Of a stretch of 64,000 nt of DNA, positions 25,292 to 37,581 are shown piece after piece. The translations under genes and the position numbers were made by a program. Every line of letters starts with the position of its first letter. Position 1 is the stretch's first letter. The DNA lies in the NCBI RefSeq assembly GCF_904849725.1, contig NC_058524.1, forward strand, positions 545,665,763 through 545,729,762. The letters are read 5' to 3'. The notes beneath the pieces were generated by a model, which saw nothing but the letters and a program-made list of their open reading frames with translations, was not told where the DNA came from and did not search any database. The stretch comes from Hordeum vulgare subsp. vulgare (taxonomy: Eukaryota; Streptophyta; Magnoliopsida; Poales; Poaceae).

Positions 25292-25849
25292 TGATGGGGT
25301 TATAGTCCTAGGGTAGGGTCATAGGCCTGCCCTATGGCTCCTACCCAAGGACTACCCTTCATAAGGGATAAGGCCCTTAGTCAGTTCTGACTGAATTAAG
25401 GACTTCCCATCATCCAGTCGGTGACGATTCCTCCATCATCCAGTCGGAGATGAGCATTCGGAGCGTATCAAACTTACCGACTGGATTCCACTCTATACAT
25501 CGTAACCCCCCTGGAGGGCAACGGTCGTACGTTTCCATGTACCTTTATTCGCATTTAAGACATATGTTACCTGTAACGTATGCAGTTATTCGCCACTACT
25601 CCACCCCTGTGCACCGAACCGTTGTGAAGGGTAGCGCACTCTATATAAGCCGCCCTTCCCCACTGGTGCAGGGGTTAGCAATTCACTGTAATCCATATTC
25701 CACTCGACACTAAGCTCCCAAGAGCACTGAGACGTAGGGCTTTTACCTCCACCGTAGAGGGGCCTGAACTCATACAACCTCGCCGTAGCTAAGGCTCTGC
25801 CCATCCTTTCGTACCCTACACATCTACTGTCAGACTTATACCCACGACA
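25292..25849 (+). repeat. 5' LTR of the Tat element
   Basis: It runs from TGATGGGGTTATAG to CTTATACCCACGACA. A TATATAA box is at 25643-25649, and the CAAT-poor U3 includes repeated ATCCAGTCGG motifs. It lies directly before the primer site. Confidence 0.95.
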
Positions 25850-25868
25850 GTTGGCGCCCATCGTGGGG
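25850..25868 (+). promoter_or_regulatory. Primer binding site of the Tat element
   Basis: TTGGCGCCCATCGTGGGGC follows the LTR by one base. It starts with the TGGCGCC expected opposite a tRNA ending GGCGCCA. I cannot name the tRNA with certainty from the remaining bases. Confidence 0.7.
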
Positions 25869-25916
25869 CAGGCGTCTAAGCGACTTCCGGCGAGTTTGCG
25901 ACTACCTATTTTCATC

Positions 25917-28900
25917 ATGTCATCCGGTGGAGATTTGAGCATGGGTCACGAGATCCTCTTTGGCGCTCTCTCCTTCATCGTCGACCATTCGGCATGGCTT
26001 CGGGATGCCCCTCTCGACGTCGATGCGCTCCCCAGTCGCGGGGCTACGAACTTCCGTGCCGGCACCCGCGGTATCCTTCTTCTCCAGCAGTCGGCTCCGG
26101 TGTCGACCTACGCCGCCGTCGCGCGCTTCAACAAGCGGTCTCGCTGTCCTCGGCTCCAGCGTTGGGTGCAACACGCCCAGGCGCGCCAGAACGCGTCCTC
26201 ACAAGTGGCGGTCCTAGAGTCGGTTGTGGTTGCGCCGCCGTCCGAGTGCTCGGGCTTAGTTCCGACTCAGTTTCCTTCCGAGTACTTGGGTCGCGGACCT
26301 GTAGCCGAAGTGCACATGGCCAACTCCCATGAAAGTCCCCGCCAAACCGGCCGGAACGAGCACGAGGTCGGCGAAACATCCGGCACTCGCCATCAGCCAC
26401 GCCGTTCTGCCAGTCGGCACACTCGTCGGAGCAACGTGGAGGTGTTCCGCACACCCGTCCTCACCCTGGCTACCGCTGCCAAAATAGCCGATTCCCTCCA
26501 GCCGACTGATTCAGAGGCTGGCAGAGGGATCGAGCAGATCCGTGCCCTGCTGCACACGGCGCAGGAACAAAATTCGGCGGTCTCCCAGTCGCACAACAAG
26601 ATCCACAATAGTTATGTTCACGCGAACACGCATCGGTCAGTTCACATCCCCGGTTCTCATCAGCGACACAGGGGAGGCAGCCGTTCCATGAATCCCGAAG
26701 ATCGTCGCCGTTCACGCACCCCTCCGCGGGGTGGGCCCTACGGGCCCCGACATCATGATGATCGGCGTTCAGTCGGTGACACTTATGATCCAAGGCCCGA
26801 CGCGAGAGGGCATATCGCCTAGAGGAGGGTCGACAGGGGCCGGGCCCACCGCGATGGTCACGATATGGACCGTCCGAGTGGAAGCAGGACCATCGTCTCT
26901 GGTCCCGAGTGTTTCAGTCGAGCCATCCGTTCGGCTGACATCCCTCCCAACTTCCGATTGGCGACGGGGATCAGCAAGTTTACAGGAGAATCCAAGCCAG
27001 AAACTTGGCTGGACGACTACCGAGTGGCAGTCTAGATCGGAGGAGGGGACGACCACGTCGCCATGAAACACCTCCCCCTGATGCTCGACGGCTCGGCATG
27101 AGCGTGGCTGAACCAGTTGGCTCCCTCAAGCATCTACAGCTGGGCAGATCTGGCCCGAGTCTTCATCAGGTCCTTCGTAGGGACGTGCAAATGCCCTGCT
27201 GGTCTCGTGGAGCTCCAGCACTATGTCCAGAAGCAGAATGAGCCCCTGCGCGATTTCATTCAGCGTTGGACGACCCTCTACCACACGGTGGAGAACGTCA
27301 CAGAGCACCAAGCAGTCTGCACCTTCAAGGCAGGTGTGCGGTACAGAGATCTGTACCTGAAGTTCGGTCGAACAGGCGACATCTCCATGAGTAAGATGAT
27401 GGAGATAGCGGCATTCTATGCAAATGGCGAAGAAGAGGACCGCATTCGTAGCGGCAAGCACAAAGCAGTCGCCGATGGAGATGGGAACAACACTCGGAAG
27501 CAGAAGCAGAAAGCTCCGTCCACTCCGCAAGCAGAGGCCGCACCCGTTACGAATGCCAAGTTCAAGGGCAAGGGGAAGGCTCAATTCACCCCCAAGAAGA
27601 AGCAGTTCGGAAACCAGATCCTGGACCAGCCATGTCCAATTCACACGAAGATGGATGAAGAGGGCAACGCCATATTTCCGAAGCATACCACTCGGCAATG
27701 TCGCCTCCTGATCCAGGGGTTCGGTGAAGGGAAACCGAGTGAAAAGGACAATGAACAGGATGAGGAGGACAAGGAGGATCCGTTCCCCCAAGTCCATGCA
27801 GCACTGATGATTTTTGCTGACATTGAGAGCAAGAGTCGACTGAAGCTGGTGAACAGGGAGGTGAACATGGCCACGCCGACCAACCCCACGTTCCTCAAAT
27901 GGTCTCAGACTGCGATCACCTTTGACCAGTCGGATCATCCAGCGCACGTACCCACCCCAGGGAGGCAGGCTCTGGTCATCGACCCGGTGGTGGAAGGAGC
28001 CCGACTGTGCAAAGTCCTCATGGACGGCGGCAGTGGCTTGAACATCATGTACGCTGACACTCTCAAGGGGATGGGCATTCCGATGTCCAAACTTAGCGAG
28101 AGCAGCATGCAGTTCCATGGAGTCGTCCCTGGACGAAAGGCCAAGTCACTCGGCCAGATCGCGTTGGACGTCGTCTTCGGCTCCGACAAGAACTTCCGCA
28201 AGGAAAAGCTGACGTTCGAGGTGGTGGACTTCCAGAGTGCGTACCACGCAATTCTGGGCCGCCCGGCGTATGCGCGTTTCATGGCCCGTCCATGTTACGT
28301 GTACCTGAAGCTGAAGATGCCAGGCCCAAAAGGTGTGATCACTATCACAGGCAATCAGCAGCAGGCCGAGGAGTGTCTGCAGCAGGGATCGAGGATCTCC
28401 GATCAGCAGATGGCTGTCCTCGAGCTTGACAAGTACAAGAAGACAGTCGACCCCGCTAACTTGATGCGTTCGAAGAAGCCAGCTTTGGAGTCCGCATTCC
28501 AGTCGGCGGGAGAGACAAAGAAGGTCAGCATCCACCCGACGGACGACACCGCTGCCCCGACGAACATCTCCACCACCCTCGATCCTAAATAGGAAGCCGA
28601 GCTCATCCAATTCCTCCGTGAGAACTGGGACATCTTCGCATGGAAGCCCGCTGACATGCCAGGTGTACCCAGGGAGTTGGCTAAGCACTGACTGCATGTG
28701 GATCCCGCCGCTCAGCCTGTCCGAGAAAGCCCGCGTCAGTCCGCCGCGCACAAGAGAAAGGCAATCGGAGAAGAGGTGGCTAAGATTTTGGCAGCCAACT
28801 TCATTCGCGAGGTACACCACTCCGAGTGGCTCGCCAATGTTGTCATGGTGCCCAAGAAGGACAAGTCGCTCCGAATTTGCATCGACTTCAAGCATCTCAA

Positions 28901-31805
28901 TAAGGTCTGCCCGAAAGACCATTTTCCGCTCCCCCGCATCGATCAAATTGTCGATTCAACTGCGGGTTGCGAGCGCTTGTCATTCCTTGATGCCTACTCG
29001 GGCTATCATCAGATCCGTCTGTATGGCCGCGATGAATTAAAAACAGCCTTCATCACCCCATTCGGGTGCTTCTGCTACATCACTATGCCATTTGGTTTGA
29101 AGAATGCAGGAGCAACCTTTATGCGCATGATCCAAAAATGCCTCCTTGACCAGATCGGTCAGAATGTGGAGGCGTATATGGATGATATCATAGTCAAGTC
29201 ATGCAAAGGTTCCGACCTGCTAACTGACTTGGCAGAAACGTTCGCTAACCTTCGTAGGTACGGTATCAAGCTCAACCCAGCCAAGTGTTCATTTGGTGTT
29301 CCCAGCGGAAAGTTACTCGGTTTCTTCGTTTCCGAACGAGGGATCGATGTCAACCCCAAAAAGATCGGGACCATCGTCCGAATGGAGCGGCCGGTCTGAA
29401 TACACGATGTTCAAAGTCTCACAGGTTGCCTAGTGGCTTTGAGCAGGTTTATCAGTCGACTCGGCGAGAAGGCACTTCCTCTGCATCGACTCATGAAGAA
29501 ATCAGATACTTTCGAGTGGACAGACGAAGCCCAAATCGCATTCGACGACCTCAAAGTCCTACTTTCCACCCAGCCGGTTCTTACTGCTCCGCTCAGTAAA
29601 GAACCCCTTCTTCTGTACATCGCGGCTACAAATCAAGTTGTCAGCACTGTTCTTACAGTCGAACGGGAAGAAGAAGGCAAAGCATACAAGGTTCAGCGGC
29701 CAGTGTATTATGTCTCTGAAGTCCTGACTCCTTCCAAGCAGAGGTATCCCCACTATTAAAAACTTATCTACGAGATTTACATGACTGCGAAGAAGGTGGC
29801 TCATTATTTCCAAGACCACTCGGTGTCTGTCATTTCTGATGCTCCGTTGTCGGAAATCCTACACAATCGGGACGCATCGGGCCGAGTGGCAAAGTGGGCA
29901 ATGGAGATGTTATACTGCGACTTCAAGTTCGAGGCCAAGAAAGCTATAAAGTCTCAAGCTCTGGCTGACTTCATAACAGAATGGGTAGAACAACAGCAAC
30001 CGACCCACATCTACTCGGCTCATTGGACAATGTTCTTCGATGGGTCCAAGATGTTGAATGGCTCCAACGCTGGCGTTGTGATCATATCACCAAAAGGTGA
30101 CAAACTCAAGTATGTGTTGCAGATACACTTTGATTCCTCCAACAACGAGGCAGAGTATGAAGCTCTCCTTTATGGACTGCGCATGGCCATCGCAATCGGC
30201 GTCCGTCGCCTGATGGTCTATGGCGACTCGGATTTGGTGGTTAATCAAGTGATGAAGGAGTGGGACGTCAGGAACCCCACCATGACCACATACTGCAATG
30301 CGGTGAGGAAGCTCGAGAAAAAGTTTGAAGGTCTGGAAGTCCACCATGTTCCGCGACTGAAAAACCAAGCAGCTGATGAATTGGCAAAACTCGGATCCAC
30401 TCGGAGACCAGTCCCGAGTGACGTCTGCCTCGAGCACCTTCACCTTCCCTCAGTTAAAGAAGATCCTTTCACAGAGGAACCAGTACAACCAAAGAGCTCG
30501 ACAGATCCGACTGAAGTCGAGGTCCCTGCTGTGGTTGATTTGATCATGGAGATTCTTGCTAACATCCCCGATTGGACTGTGCCGTTCATTGCATACATCA
30601 TGAGGCAAGAATTACCAGAAGACGAAGTCCAAGCCAGGCAGATCGTCCGCAGGTCAAAGTCGATCACTGTCATTGATGGCCACTTGTACAAGGAAAGCGT
30701 TTCAGGCGTCCTTCAACGATGCATCTCCCCCGAGGAGGGACAGTTAATCCTTGAAGAAATTCACTCGGAAACCTGCGGTCATCACGCCTCCTCAAGAGCA
30801 ATCGTCGCCAAAGCATTCAGAGCTGGCTTCTTCTGGCTGCAGGCAAATGAAATGGCGAAGGATATGGTCGACCGATGCGAAGGGTGTCAGTTCTACTCTA
30901 ACAAGTCCCACAAGCCAACATCTGCGTTGAAGACAATCCCTCTTGTTTGGCCGTTTGCAGTGTGGGGATTAGATACAGTCGGTCCATTCAGGACAGGCCA
31001 AGGGGGTTTCACACATCTGTTGGTGGCAGTCGACAAGTTCACAAAGTGGATTGAAGCCAAGCCCATCAAGAAGCTCGACGCCCTTACGGCCATCAAGTTT
31101 GTGAGGGACAACATCTCCAGATTCGGGGTACCTCACAGGACAATCACTGACAATGGAACAAACTTTGACTCGGACAGATTCAAAGGTTTCTGTAGAGGCC
31201 AAGGTATCTGAGTGGATTTTGCATCTGTGGCGCATCCCCAAACAAACGGGCAAGCACAGAGGGCGAATGGACTTATTCTGCAAGGTTTGAAGCCTCGACT
31301 CCTGCGAGAAGTGGGACATGCCACCGGCGCATGGGTCACCGAGCTGCCTTCGGTGCTTTGGGGTCTCCGCACAACCCCAAATAGATCTACAGGGCGATCC
31401 CCATTCTTCCTCGTTTACGGAGCAGAGGCAGTCCTTTCGAGTGACTTGCTTCACAACGCTCCACGAGTTGAACTCTTCTCCGAAGCTGAAGCAGAGCAAG
31501 CAAGGCAAGACGGAGTGGATCTTCTAGAGGAGGAGCGCGAGATGGCACTGACTCGCTCAACCATTTATCAACAAGATCCGTGGCGCTTTCACGCGTGACA
31601 TGTCAGGAGTCGTACATTCCAAGCAGGCGACCTGGTGATCCGAGTGGATCAGCAGAGACCTCACAAGTCGGCTCCCGCCTGGGAAGGACCCTTCATCATC
31701 TCCAAGGTGCTGAACAACGGAGCATATCGACTCTACAACCTCGACAGGGAAACGGATGAGCCGCGAGCATGGAACGGAGATCTCCTGAAGCGCTTCTACA
31801 CGTGA
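25917..31805 (+). pseudogene. Tat gag-pol polyprotein, one frame with nine premature stops
   Basis: ATG at 25917 opens a frame that stays in register to the TGA at 31803-31805. Gag covers about 25917-27800 (capsid region WLDDYRVAV, FIQRWTTLYHTV). The protease motif is LMDGGSGLNIMY (about 28019). RT shows RICIDFKHLN, FLDAYSGYHQI and the catalytic YMDD (29176-29187). The first RNase H covers about 29430-29900. A second, plant-type RNase H (30020-30420) has FFDGS, NNEAEYEAL, VYGDSDLV and ADELA. Integrase has an HH-CC finger (HSETCGHHAS, CEGCQF), the LDTVGPF and TDNGTNF acids, and a closing WEGPF module. In-frame stops lie at 26820, 27033, 27099, 28590, 28689, 29397, 29757, 31209 and 31596. The expected third integrase acid is Gln (codon 31257-31259). 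The product would be inactive. Confidence 0.93.
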
Positions 31806-31909
31806 CCGTGGACTGAAGCAATGTAAAGAACAAGTATCATTGAAGTAATACAAAGCAGATTGAGTTTTTGCTGATTCAAAATTCTTCCACGTTCGCAGAG
31901 TACGATCTC

Positions 31910-32945
31910 AAAAAAAAAGAAAAAAAACTTAGCTGCGAACCAGAATCGCCTAAGTACAAACTTTCTCCGAGTGTGCACTAAACGTCGCACTCGGGGACTT
32001 AGCTGCGATCCAGAATCGCCTAAGTACTAACTTTCTCCGAGTGTGCACTAAACGTCGCACTCGGGGACTTAGCTGCGATCCAGAATCACCTAAGTACAAA
32101 CTTTCTCCGAGTGTGCACTAAACTTCGCACTTGGGGACTTAGGTGTGATCAAGAATCGCCTAAGTACAAACTTGCTCCGAGTGTGCGCTAAACGTCGCAC
32201 TCGGGGACTTAGCTGCGATCCAGAATCGCCTAAGTACAAACTTTCTCCGAGTGTGCACTAAACGTCGCACTCGTGGACTTAGCTGCGATCCAGAATCGCC
32301 TAAGTACTAACTTTCTCCGAGTGTGCACTAAACGTCGCACTCGGGGACTTAGCTGCGATCCAGAATCGCCGAAGTACTAACTTTCTCTGAGTGTGCACAA
32401 AACGTCGCACTCGGGGACTTAGCTGTGATCAAGAATCGCCTAAGTACAAACTTTCTCCGAGTGTGCGCTAAACGTCGCACTCGGGGACTTAGCTGTGGTT
32501 CAGAATCGCCTAAGTACAAACTTTCTTCGAGTGTGCGCTAAACATCACACTCGGAGACTTAGCTGCGATCAAGAATCGCCTAAGTACTAACTTTCTCCGA
32601 GTGTGCGCTAAACGTCGCACTCGGGGACTTAGGTGCGATCCAGAATCGTCTAAGTACAAACTTTCTTCGAGTGTGCGCTAAACGTCACACTCGGAGACTT
32701 AGCTGCGATCTAGAATCGCCTAAGTACAAACTTTTTCCAAGTGTGCGCTAAACGTCGCACTCGGGGACTTAGATGCGATCAAGAATCGCCTAAGTATTAA
32801 CTTTCTTCGAGTGTGCACTAAACGTCGCACTAGGGGACTTAACCGCGATCCAGAATCGCCTAAGTTCTAACTTTCTCCGAGTGTGCACTAAACGTCGCAC
32901 TCGGGGACTTGTCTGCGACCAAGAATCGCGTAAGTAGAAAGCTTC
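31910..32945. repeat. 70-bp tandem array, ~14.5 copies, two hairpins per unit
   Basis: CTTAGCTGCG-type starts recur every 70 bp from 31928 to 32908, exactly 14 periods with no net length change. Each unit contains CTTAG-CT-GCGAT-CCAGA-ATCGC-CTAAG, a 10-bp stem with a 2-base bulge, and CGAGTGTG...CGCACTCG, an 8-bp stem with one wobble pair. The array starts about 100 bp after the end of gag-pol and ends before the 3' end of the antisense gene. Units differ by scattered substitutions (for example GATCAAG for GATCCAG). Confidence 0.92.
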
Positions 32946-32979
32946 CTTCGAGTGTATCTTACAGATCCACTCGGAGGCT

Positions 32980-33320
32980 TAGCAGACCCTCATTGAGACT
33001 CATGTAGATGTCAAGACAACTGACAATTACATGAGTACCATGAACCTCATTGAGGCTCATGTAGATGTCAAGACAACTAACAATTACATGAGTAGCAGAA
33101 CCTCATTGAGGCTCATGTAGATGTCAAGACAACTGACAATTATATGAGTAACAACTCGCTCTGAGTACGACCTTACAGTCGCACTCGAAGACTTAGCCGC
33201 GATCACGAATCGTCTAAGTACACAATTGCCTTCGATTGTATCCTACAGATCCACTCGGAGACTCAGCAGACCCTCAGTGAGGCTCATGCAGATGTCAAGA
33301 CAACTGACAATTACATGCTC
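32980..33320. repeat. ~57-bp repeat, three tandem copies and one detached
   Basis: CCTCATTGAGGCTCATGTAG-type units begin at 32988, 33045 and 33101, and a fourth begins at 33272 after an intervening 70-bp-type unit. Each unit holds CTCATGTA ... TACATGAG, an 8-bp inverted repeat around TGTCAAGACAACTGACAA. The segment bridges the 70-bp array and the antisense gene. Confidence 0.8.
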
Positions 33321-33557
33321 TGCATGTTTTCCATTGGCTTCACCAAGAAACGCCAAACAAAAACCACGAGCCAAAATCGTGTCAACAATTCTTTCGCAAA
33401 GGAAGAGCAAAAGATTCGATTCAAATTCAGAGTTCATCTAAAGATAGTTGGTTCGGTGTAGATCAAGCTTATCCACACCGAACCACGAATGTGACTGCCA
33501 ACAGCAGTGGCCAAAGTTTGATACAACTACCACTCGGCATACCGAGGTAAAGTTTTT

Positions 33558-36500
33558 TCACGCGTCGTCAGGACTGGCACTGGGACTGGCAGGCTCCACG
33601 AAAGTGTCGAGGTCGATCCCGTATGCGATGCGAGTGGCAATCTCAAGGAAGGTCTCCATGAAGTCTTCGAATCGAAGCTTCTTCGTGTTGGCGACCTGCA
33701 GTGTTTTTAGCTTCTCTTCGCGAGCCTCCTTGCAGTGCACTCGGACCAGCGACAGCGCCACGTCCGCACCACAGCGAGCAGTAGACTTCTTCCACGCCTG
33801 CACTCGGTTCGGGACGTCCTCCAGCCGAGTCATCAACCCTTCCATCTCTTGTCGGGACTCGTCTTCGGGCCACAGCTCCTTGTCGATTCGGGCGACGACC
33901 TCTCTCAGTCGACCGATGAAAGGTCCCACTTTACCCAGGCGAATGTGCGCTCGGAGCATGTCTCGATTGGCGTCATCGCCGAGTGGAACGTTCAGAATAA
34001 CCGACCGCTCAACGTCAGCTGCTTCAGCCTCAGCGTCCATACAAAAATCTGCAAAGACAAGACGAGTAGAAAGTAAGCGCAAAATGAAATACACAGTCAA
34101 CAAGCACTCAGAAAAACAGAACTTACCACCGAGAAGCGCAATCATCTTCGTTGCCCAGTCACTGACGTACTTCTCGTGTGCTATGCACCGCCTGTTCATC
34201 ACCTTCATCTGTCCCATCAGCTCGGTTCTTTGTTTCCCCATTTTCTCCATTTCGGCCACCAATGCCTGGTTTGCCTCACGGGACTCCTCCAAGGACTTCT
34301 CTCGTTCAGCCATAGCGCCCTTCACACCAGCCAAGTCATGCACTGCTGCCTCCAGTTCTGCAGCAAGCTGAATCTTTTCAGCCTTCAGAGTGTTGTACGC
34401 TGATCCCATCTCGCAAGTCTTCTGCAAATCAGCGCGAAGAGAAGATCAGACAAATTCAACAAGGAAAACAATAAAAACTCCAAGTTCTTCAGACCCCTGC
34501 CGACGCAAGCAGTCGACAACGGTCTCGGGGACTACACCCAGTGGGTTCACTAAGAGTGACCCCACTGGCATGAAGCTCAAACAGGTCCACCCTATTGAGA
34601 TACATAACAAAAACAAGCCTATGAGGCTACTGCTACCCGACCTGAGTAAAATTACTCTCGGGGACTAATCCAGTAGGTGCACTCGGAGTGCCCCCACCGG
34701 TAACATTCGAACAGATTAGTTTTGATCTGATCAACTTAAATAAAATGTATATAAAGACAACTGCCGGTGCAAGCACTCGACAGAAGTCTCAGGGACTACA
34801 CCCACTGGGTTCACTAAGAGTGAACCCACTTCAAAATAATCATCCTGTATCCGAGTATATTGCTTAAACACCCAGTGGGTTACTAGGGGAAAGCAAATAC
34901 TTACTAGCCCACTTACTCGGATATCGTCCCGGAGTTCCAAGCTTCGCTTGTACACAGACGCGATGGAGTCGTACGCTCTCTTGGCATCACCCGCCATCAA
35001 CTCCGCCTGCACCATGGCCTCCTTGGCAGCTCCCACCTGATCTTCCGGAAGGCGCTGGGCGTCGAACTGGACGGTCGACGGACCTGGCACCACAAGAGAC
35101 TCCTTGGGCATCCCAAGTCCTGCTCCAGTCGGTTAAGCAGCGATGAGCGCCGTTTCAGTCGACGGCATCGTCTTGGTTGGCGGCGCATCCATGGCGGGAG
35201 TAGTAACAGACGGAACAGCCTCAAGGACAGGCGCCGCAGCTTGCTCGGACCTCTTCTGGTCGTCCTCCTCCACATGAATCACCTCTGAAGGAAGCCCGAC
35301 CAAACGACGTGAGACCACAGGAAAAAGGGCAAGACCAAAGACAAAATTCGTGAAACAATAATGCAAGCTCTCGGAGTCGCCACGACGTACCTTGCTGGGA
35401 CGTGGCAACGTTGTCCGTATCCATGGGATCGTCTTCCTGGCGTGGTAGAGAAGTGGCGGAGGTGGCAGCTCTGTCGAGTAAAATTCACTCAACCAATAAG
35501 CATGAGTTCAATCAAATACTGGAAGAAGATAGAAGAACAATACACTTACGCTGAGGCGACGAGAACGGCGATCCTCATCCGCGGCAAAGCCTTCCGAGGC
35601 TTGGATCCACTCGGTTTGGCCACCTTAGAGGGCTGGTCCGCGGGCTCAGCAGTAGAGTCCCTGGTCCTCTTTGTGCTCCGAGCACTCGGAACCACGGGAG
35701 TAGCTGGCAAGGCACTCGGAACCTCAGGAGGAGCTGGCGGGGCACTCGAGGCCGCTGGAGGAGCCGACGGAGCCACAGGTTCGTGACGGCGTTTAGTTCG
35801 AGGCTCTGGTGGTGGGGGTGGCGAGTTCTGTTCCTCATCTTCCCCCTCTTCTTCTTCGGACTCCTCCTCTGTCTCCCCACTGTCGGAGACGTACTCGACG
35901 CTCTCCACGCTGCCCTCCTGGCTACCTTCCTCTTCCTCAGCCGGATTCCCGTTCGAGACGGGAGAAAACCAGTTGGTCCACGCCTGCACGAGATACAGTC
36001 GACAACATCAGACGTCAGACAGTGATACCAGAAAAAGCGATAAATCTAAGACAATTGTGTGCACTCGACAAGTTAAACTCACCTCATTCGGAGGAGGGTT
36101 GTCCGCGCGGAAGGGCTTCACTCGCCGGGCTCCTCTGGGGTTATCGCAGGCGCCTGTGATGTTGCGGACCCACGATGTCACAAGCTCCCCGGTCACGCAC
36201 TCGGAGTTAGTCCGAGTGGACTCCTCAGGCCCCGCGTAGTGCCACATGGCGTGGTGTCGAGCTTGCAAAGGCTGGATACGCCGACCTAGAAAAATCTCCA
36301 GCAAGTCTATGCCAGTGACCCCCTTTCGGACGACCTCTACCAGCGCATCGACCAGAGGCTGGATCTGGATCTTCTCCATCTTCGTGAGCGCAAGCTGCCT
36401 AGGCGGAGCCAGTCGGTCTAGGCTAAAAGGTGGCAGTCCAGTTGCGGCATTCGGGCAAGCAACGTCCTCGCAGTAGAACCAAGTCGACCGCCAGTTCCTA

Positions 36501-37063
36501 ACGGATTCAGACAACTGAAGAGCAGGATAGCTACTTTTACTTTTCTACTGGAAGCCTAAACCTCCGCAGAGCTGGAGGAGGTGAGTTTTGTCATCCGACT
36601 GGCTAAGTCTTTTGATGGTTTGAGATCTAGCAGAGAAGATGTGCTTAAAGATCCCCCAATGGGGACAACAGCCGATAAAACACTCGCATAGCACGATGAA
36701 GGCAGAGAGATGAGCTATTGCGTTGGGAGGAAAATGGTGGAGCTGCGCCCCGAAGTGGTTCATTATACCTCTGAATAAGGGATGAGGAGACAGAGAGAAG
36801 CCTCGGTACACATGACTGAGCAGTAAGACACGCTCCCCCTCCTGGGGCGCCGGCTCCGTCTTGCCCTCCGCCGGCAGCCTCCACGTCTTGTGCTCGATCA
36901 TGCCTTGCTCCACCAGCTCCAGCATGTCCTCCTTCCTCACCGTGGAGGGGAGGAAATCCCCCTGGATCCAACCCGCCGGCAGTGCTCGCTGCCGCCGCTG
37001 AGCAGGAGCCGCCGCCTTCTTCTTCTTCTGCGCCACGAGCTTGCTCGTCTGCCCCTTCGTCAT
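33558..37063 (-). pseudogene. Antisense accessory gene of the Tat element (about 7 exons)
   Basis: The probable ATG is at 37063, downstream of a TATA-like box. Exon 1 (to about 36549) is a basic start followed by a globular domain (WIQGDFLPS, GLGF). Exon 2 (about 36515-36091, donor GAG/GTGAGT) has STWFYCED and TGIDLLEIFLG...PLQARHHAMWHYAG. Exon 3 (about 35983-35552) is strongly acidic, then proline/alanine-rich and basic. Two short exons (35472-35392, 35289-34913) follow, the latter with an in-frame TAA at 35133-35135. Exon 6 (about 34422-34128) is a heptad-rich coiled coil. Exon 7 ends with TGA at 33558. Splice sites are inferred from GT/AG and frame. The N-terminal domain resembles PF04195, the putative gypsy-type transposon domain. 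The biochemical role is unknown. Confidence 0.75.
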
Positions 37064-37190
37064 GGTGGAGGCTGCAGATCCGCGGGGGAGGAGGGGAAGG
37101 AAGGAGCTTGGGATGCGCAGGAGGTCACGAGAGAAGCGGGGCAAGTGCGAGTTATCAGGCGAGTGCAACGAAAAACCCTCGCTGTAGAGG

Positions 37191-37200
37191 TTTAAATAAG
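37191..37200 (-). promoter_or_regulatory. TATA-like box of the antisense gene
   Basis: On the minus strand this reads CTTATTTAAA, about 130 bp before the ATG at 37063. It lies inside an open frame that reaches to 37216. That is one reason to prefer 37063 as the true start over the first in-frame start codon. Confidence 0.45.
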
Positions 37201-37569
37201 GTTCCGACTGGGTCACTAGTAGGTGGCCCCGAAATCTTATCCCCCAACCGGTTGCTGTGATATTAGTGGAGGAGATGAAGGCGCGGAAATCGGGGCGGCA
37301 GCTACTACTCGATTACGGTGTCGTCATCCCCGCTAAGCGCGCGGCAACCGAAATTTGAGGATCCCAGAAAATCCACCGCTGTCAGTTGACTGGTCACGTC
37401 AAAAGATTCCATGGAAGCACTCGGTCCCTGACGGTTCGTTTCACAAATACATCCACTCGGATCACTGGTCAAGAGGATAAAATGGATCGAGGCAAACAAC
37501 GCCAAAGTCGCATCCATACCAGTCGGATCCGTACTCCAAGCATCGCTTCTTCGTTCCAACCCCAATCCA

Positions 37570-37581
37570 TTCGGGGACTAA
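37570..37581 (+). promoter_or_regulatory. Polypurine tract of the Tat element
   Basis: TTCGGGGACTAA directly precedes the 3' LTR. The short GGGGA core is a weak but correctly placed plus-strand primer. The mirror position in the second Tat element reads TCTGGGGCCTAA, a similar G-rich core with the same spacing. Confidence 0.6.

Noticed and set aside
27126..28946. Long minus-strand frames opposite the Tat gag-pol (for example 330 and 266 codons)
   Set aside because: They are exact shadows of the plus-strand coding frame, with no recognisable domain and no promoter. The genuine antisense gene lies further right.
31910..32945. A CRISPR-like array (regular repeats with palindromes)
   Set aside because: There are no unique spacers, since the full 70 bp is repeated. 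The setting is a plant retrotransposon.
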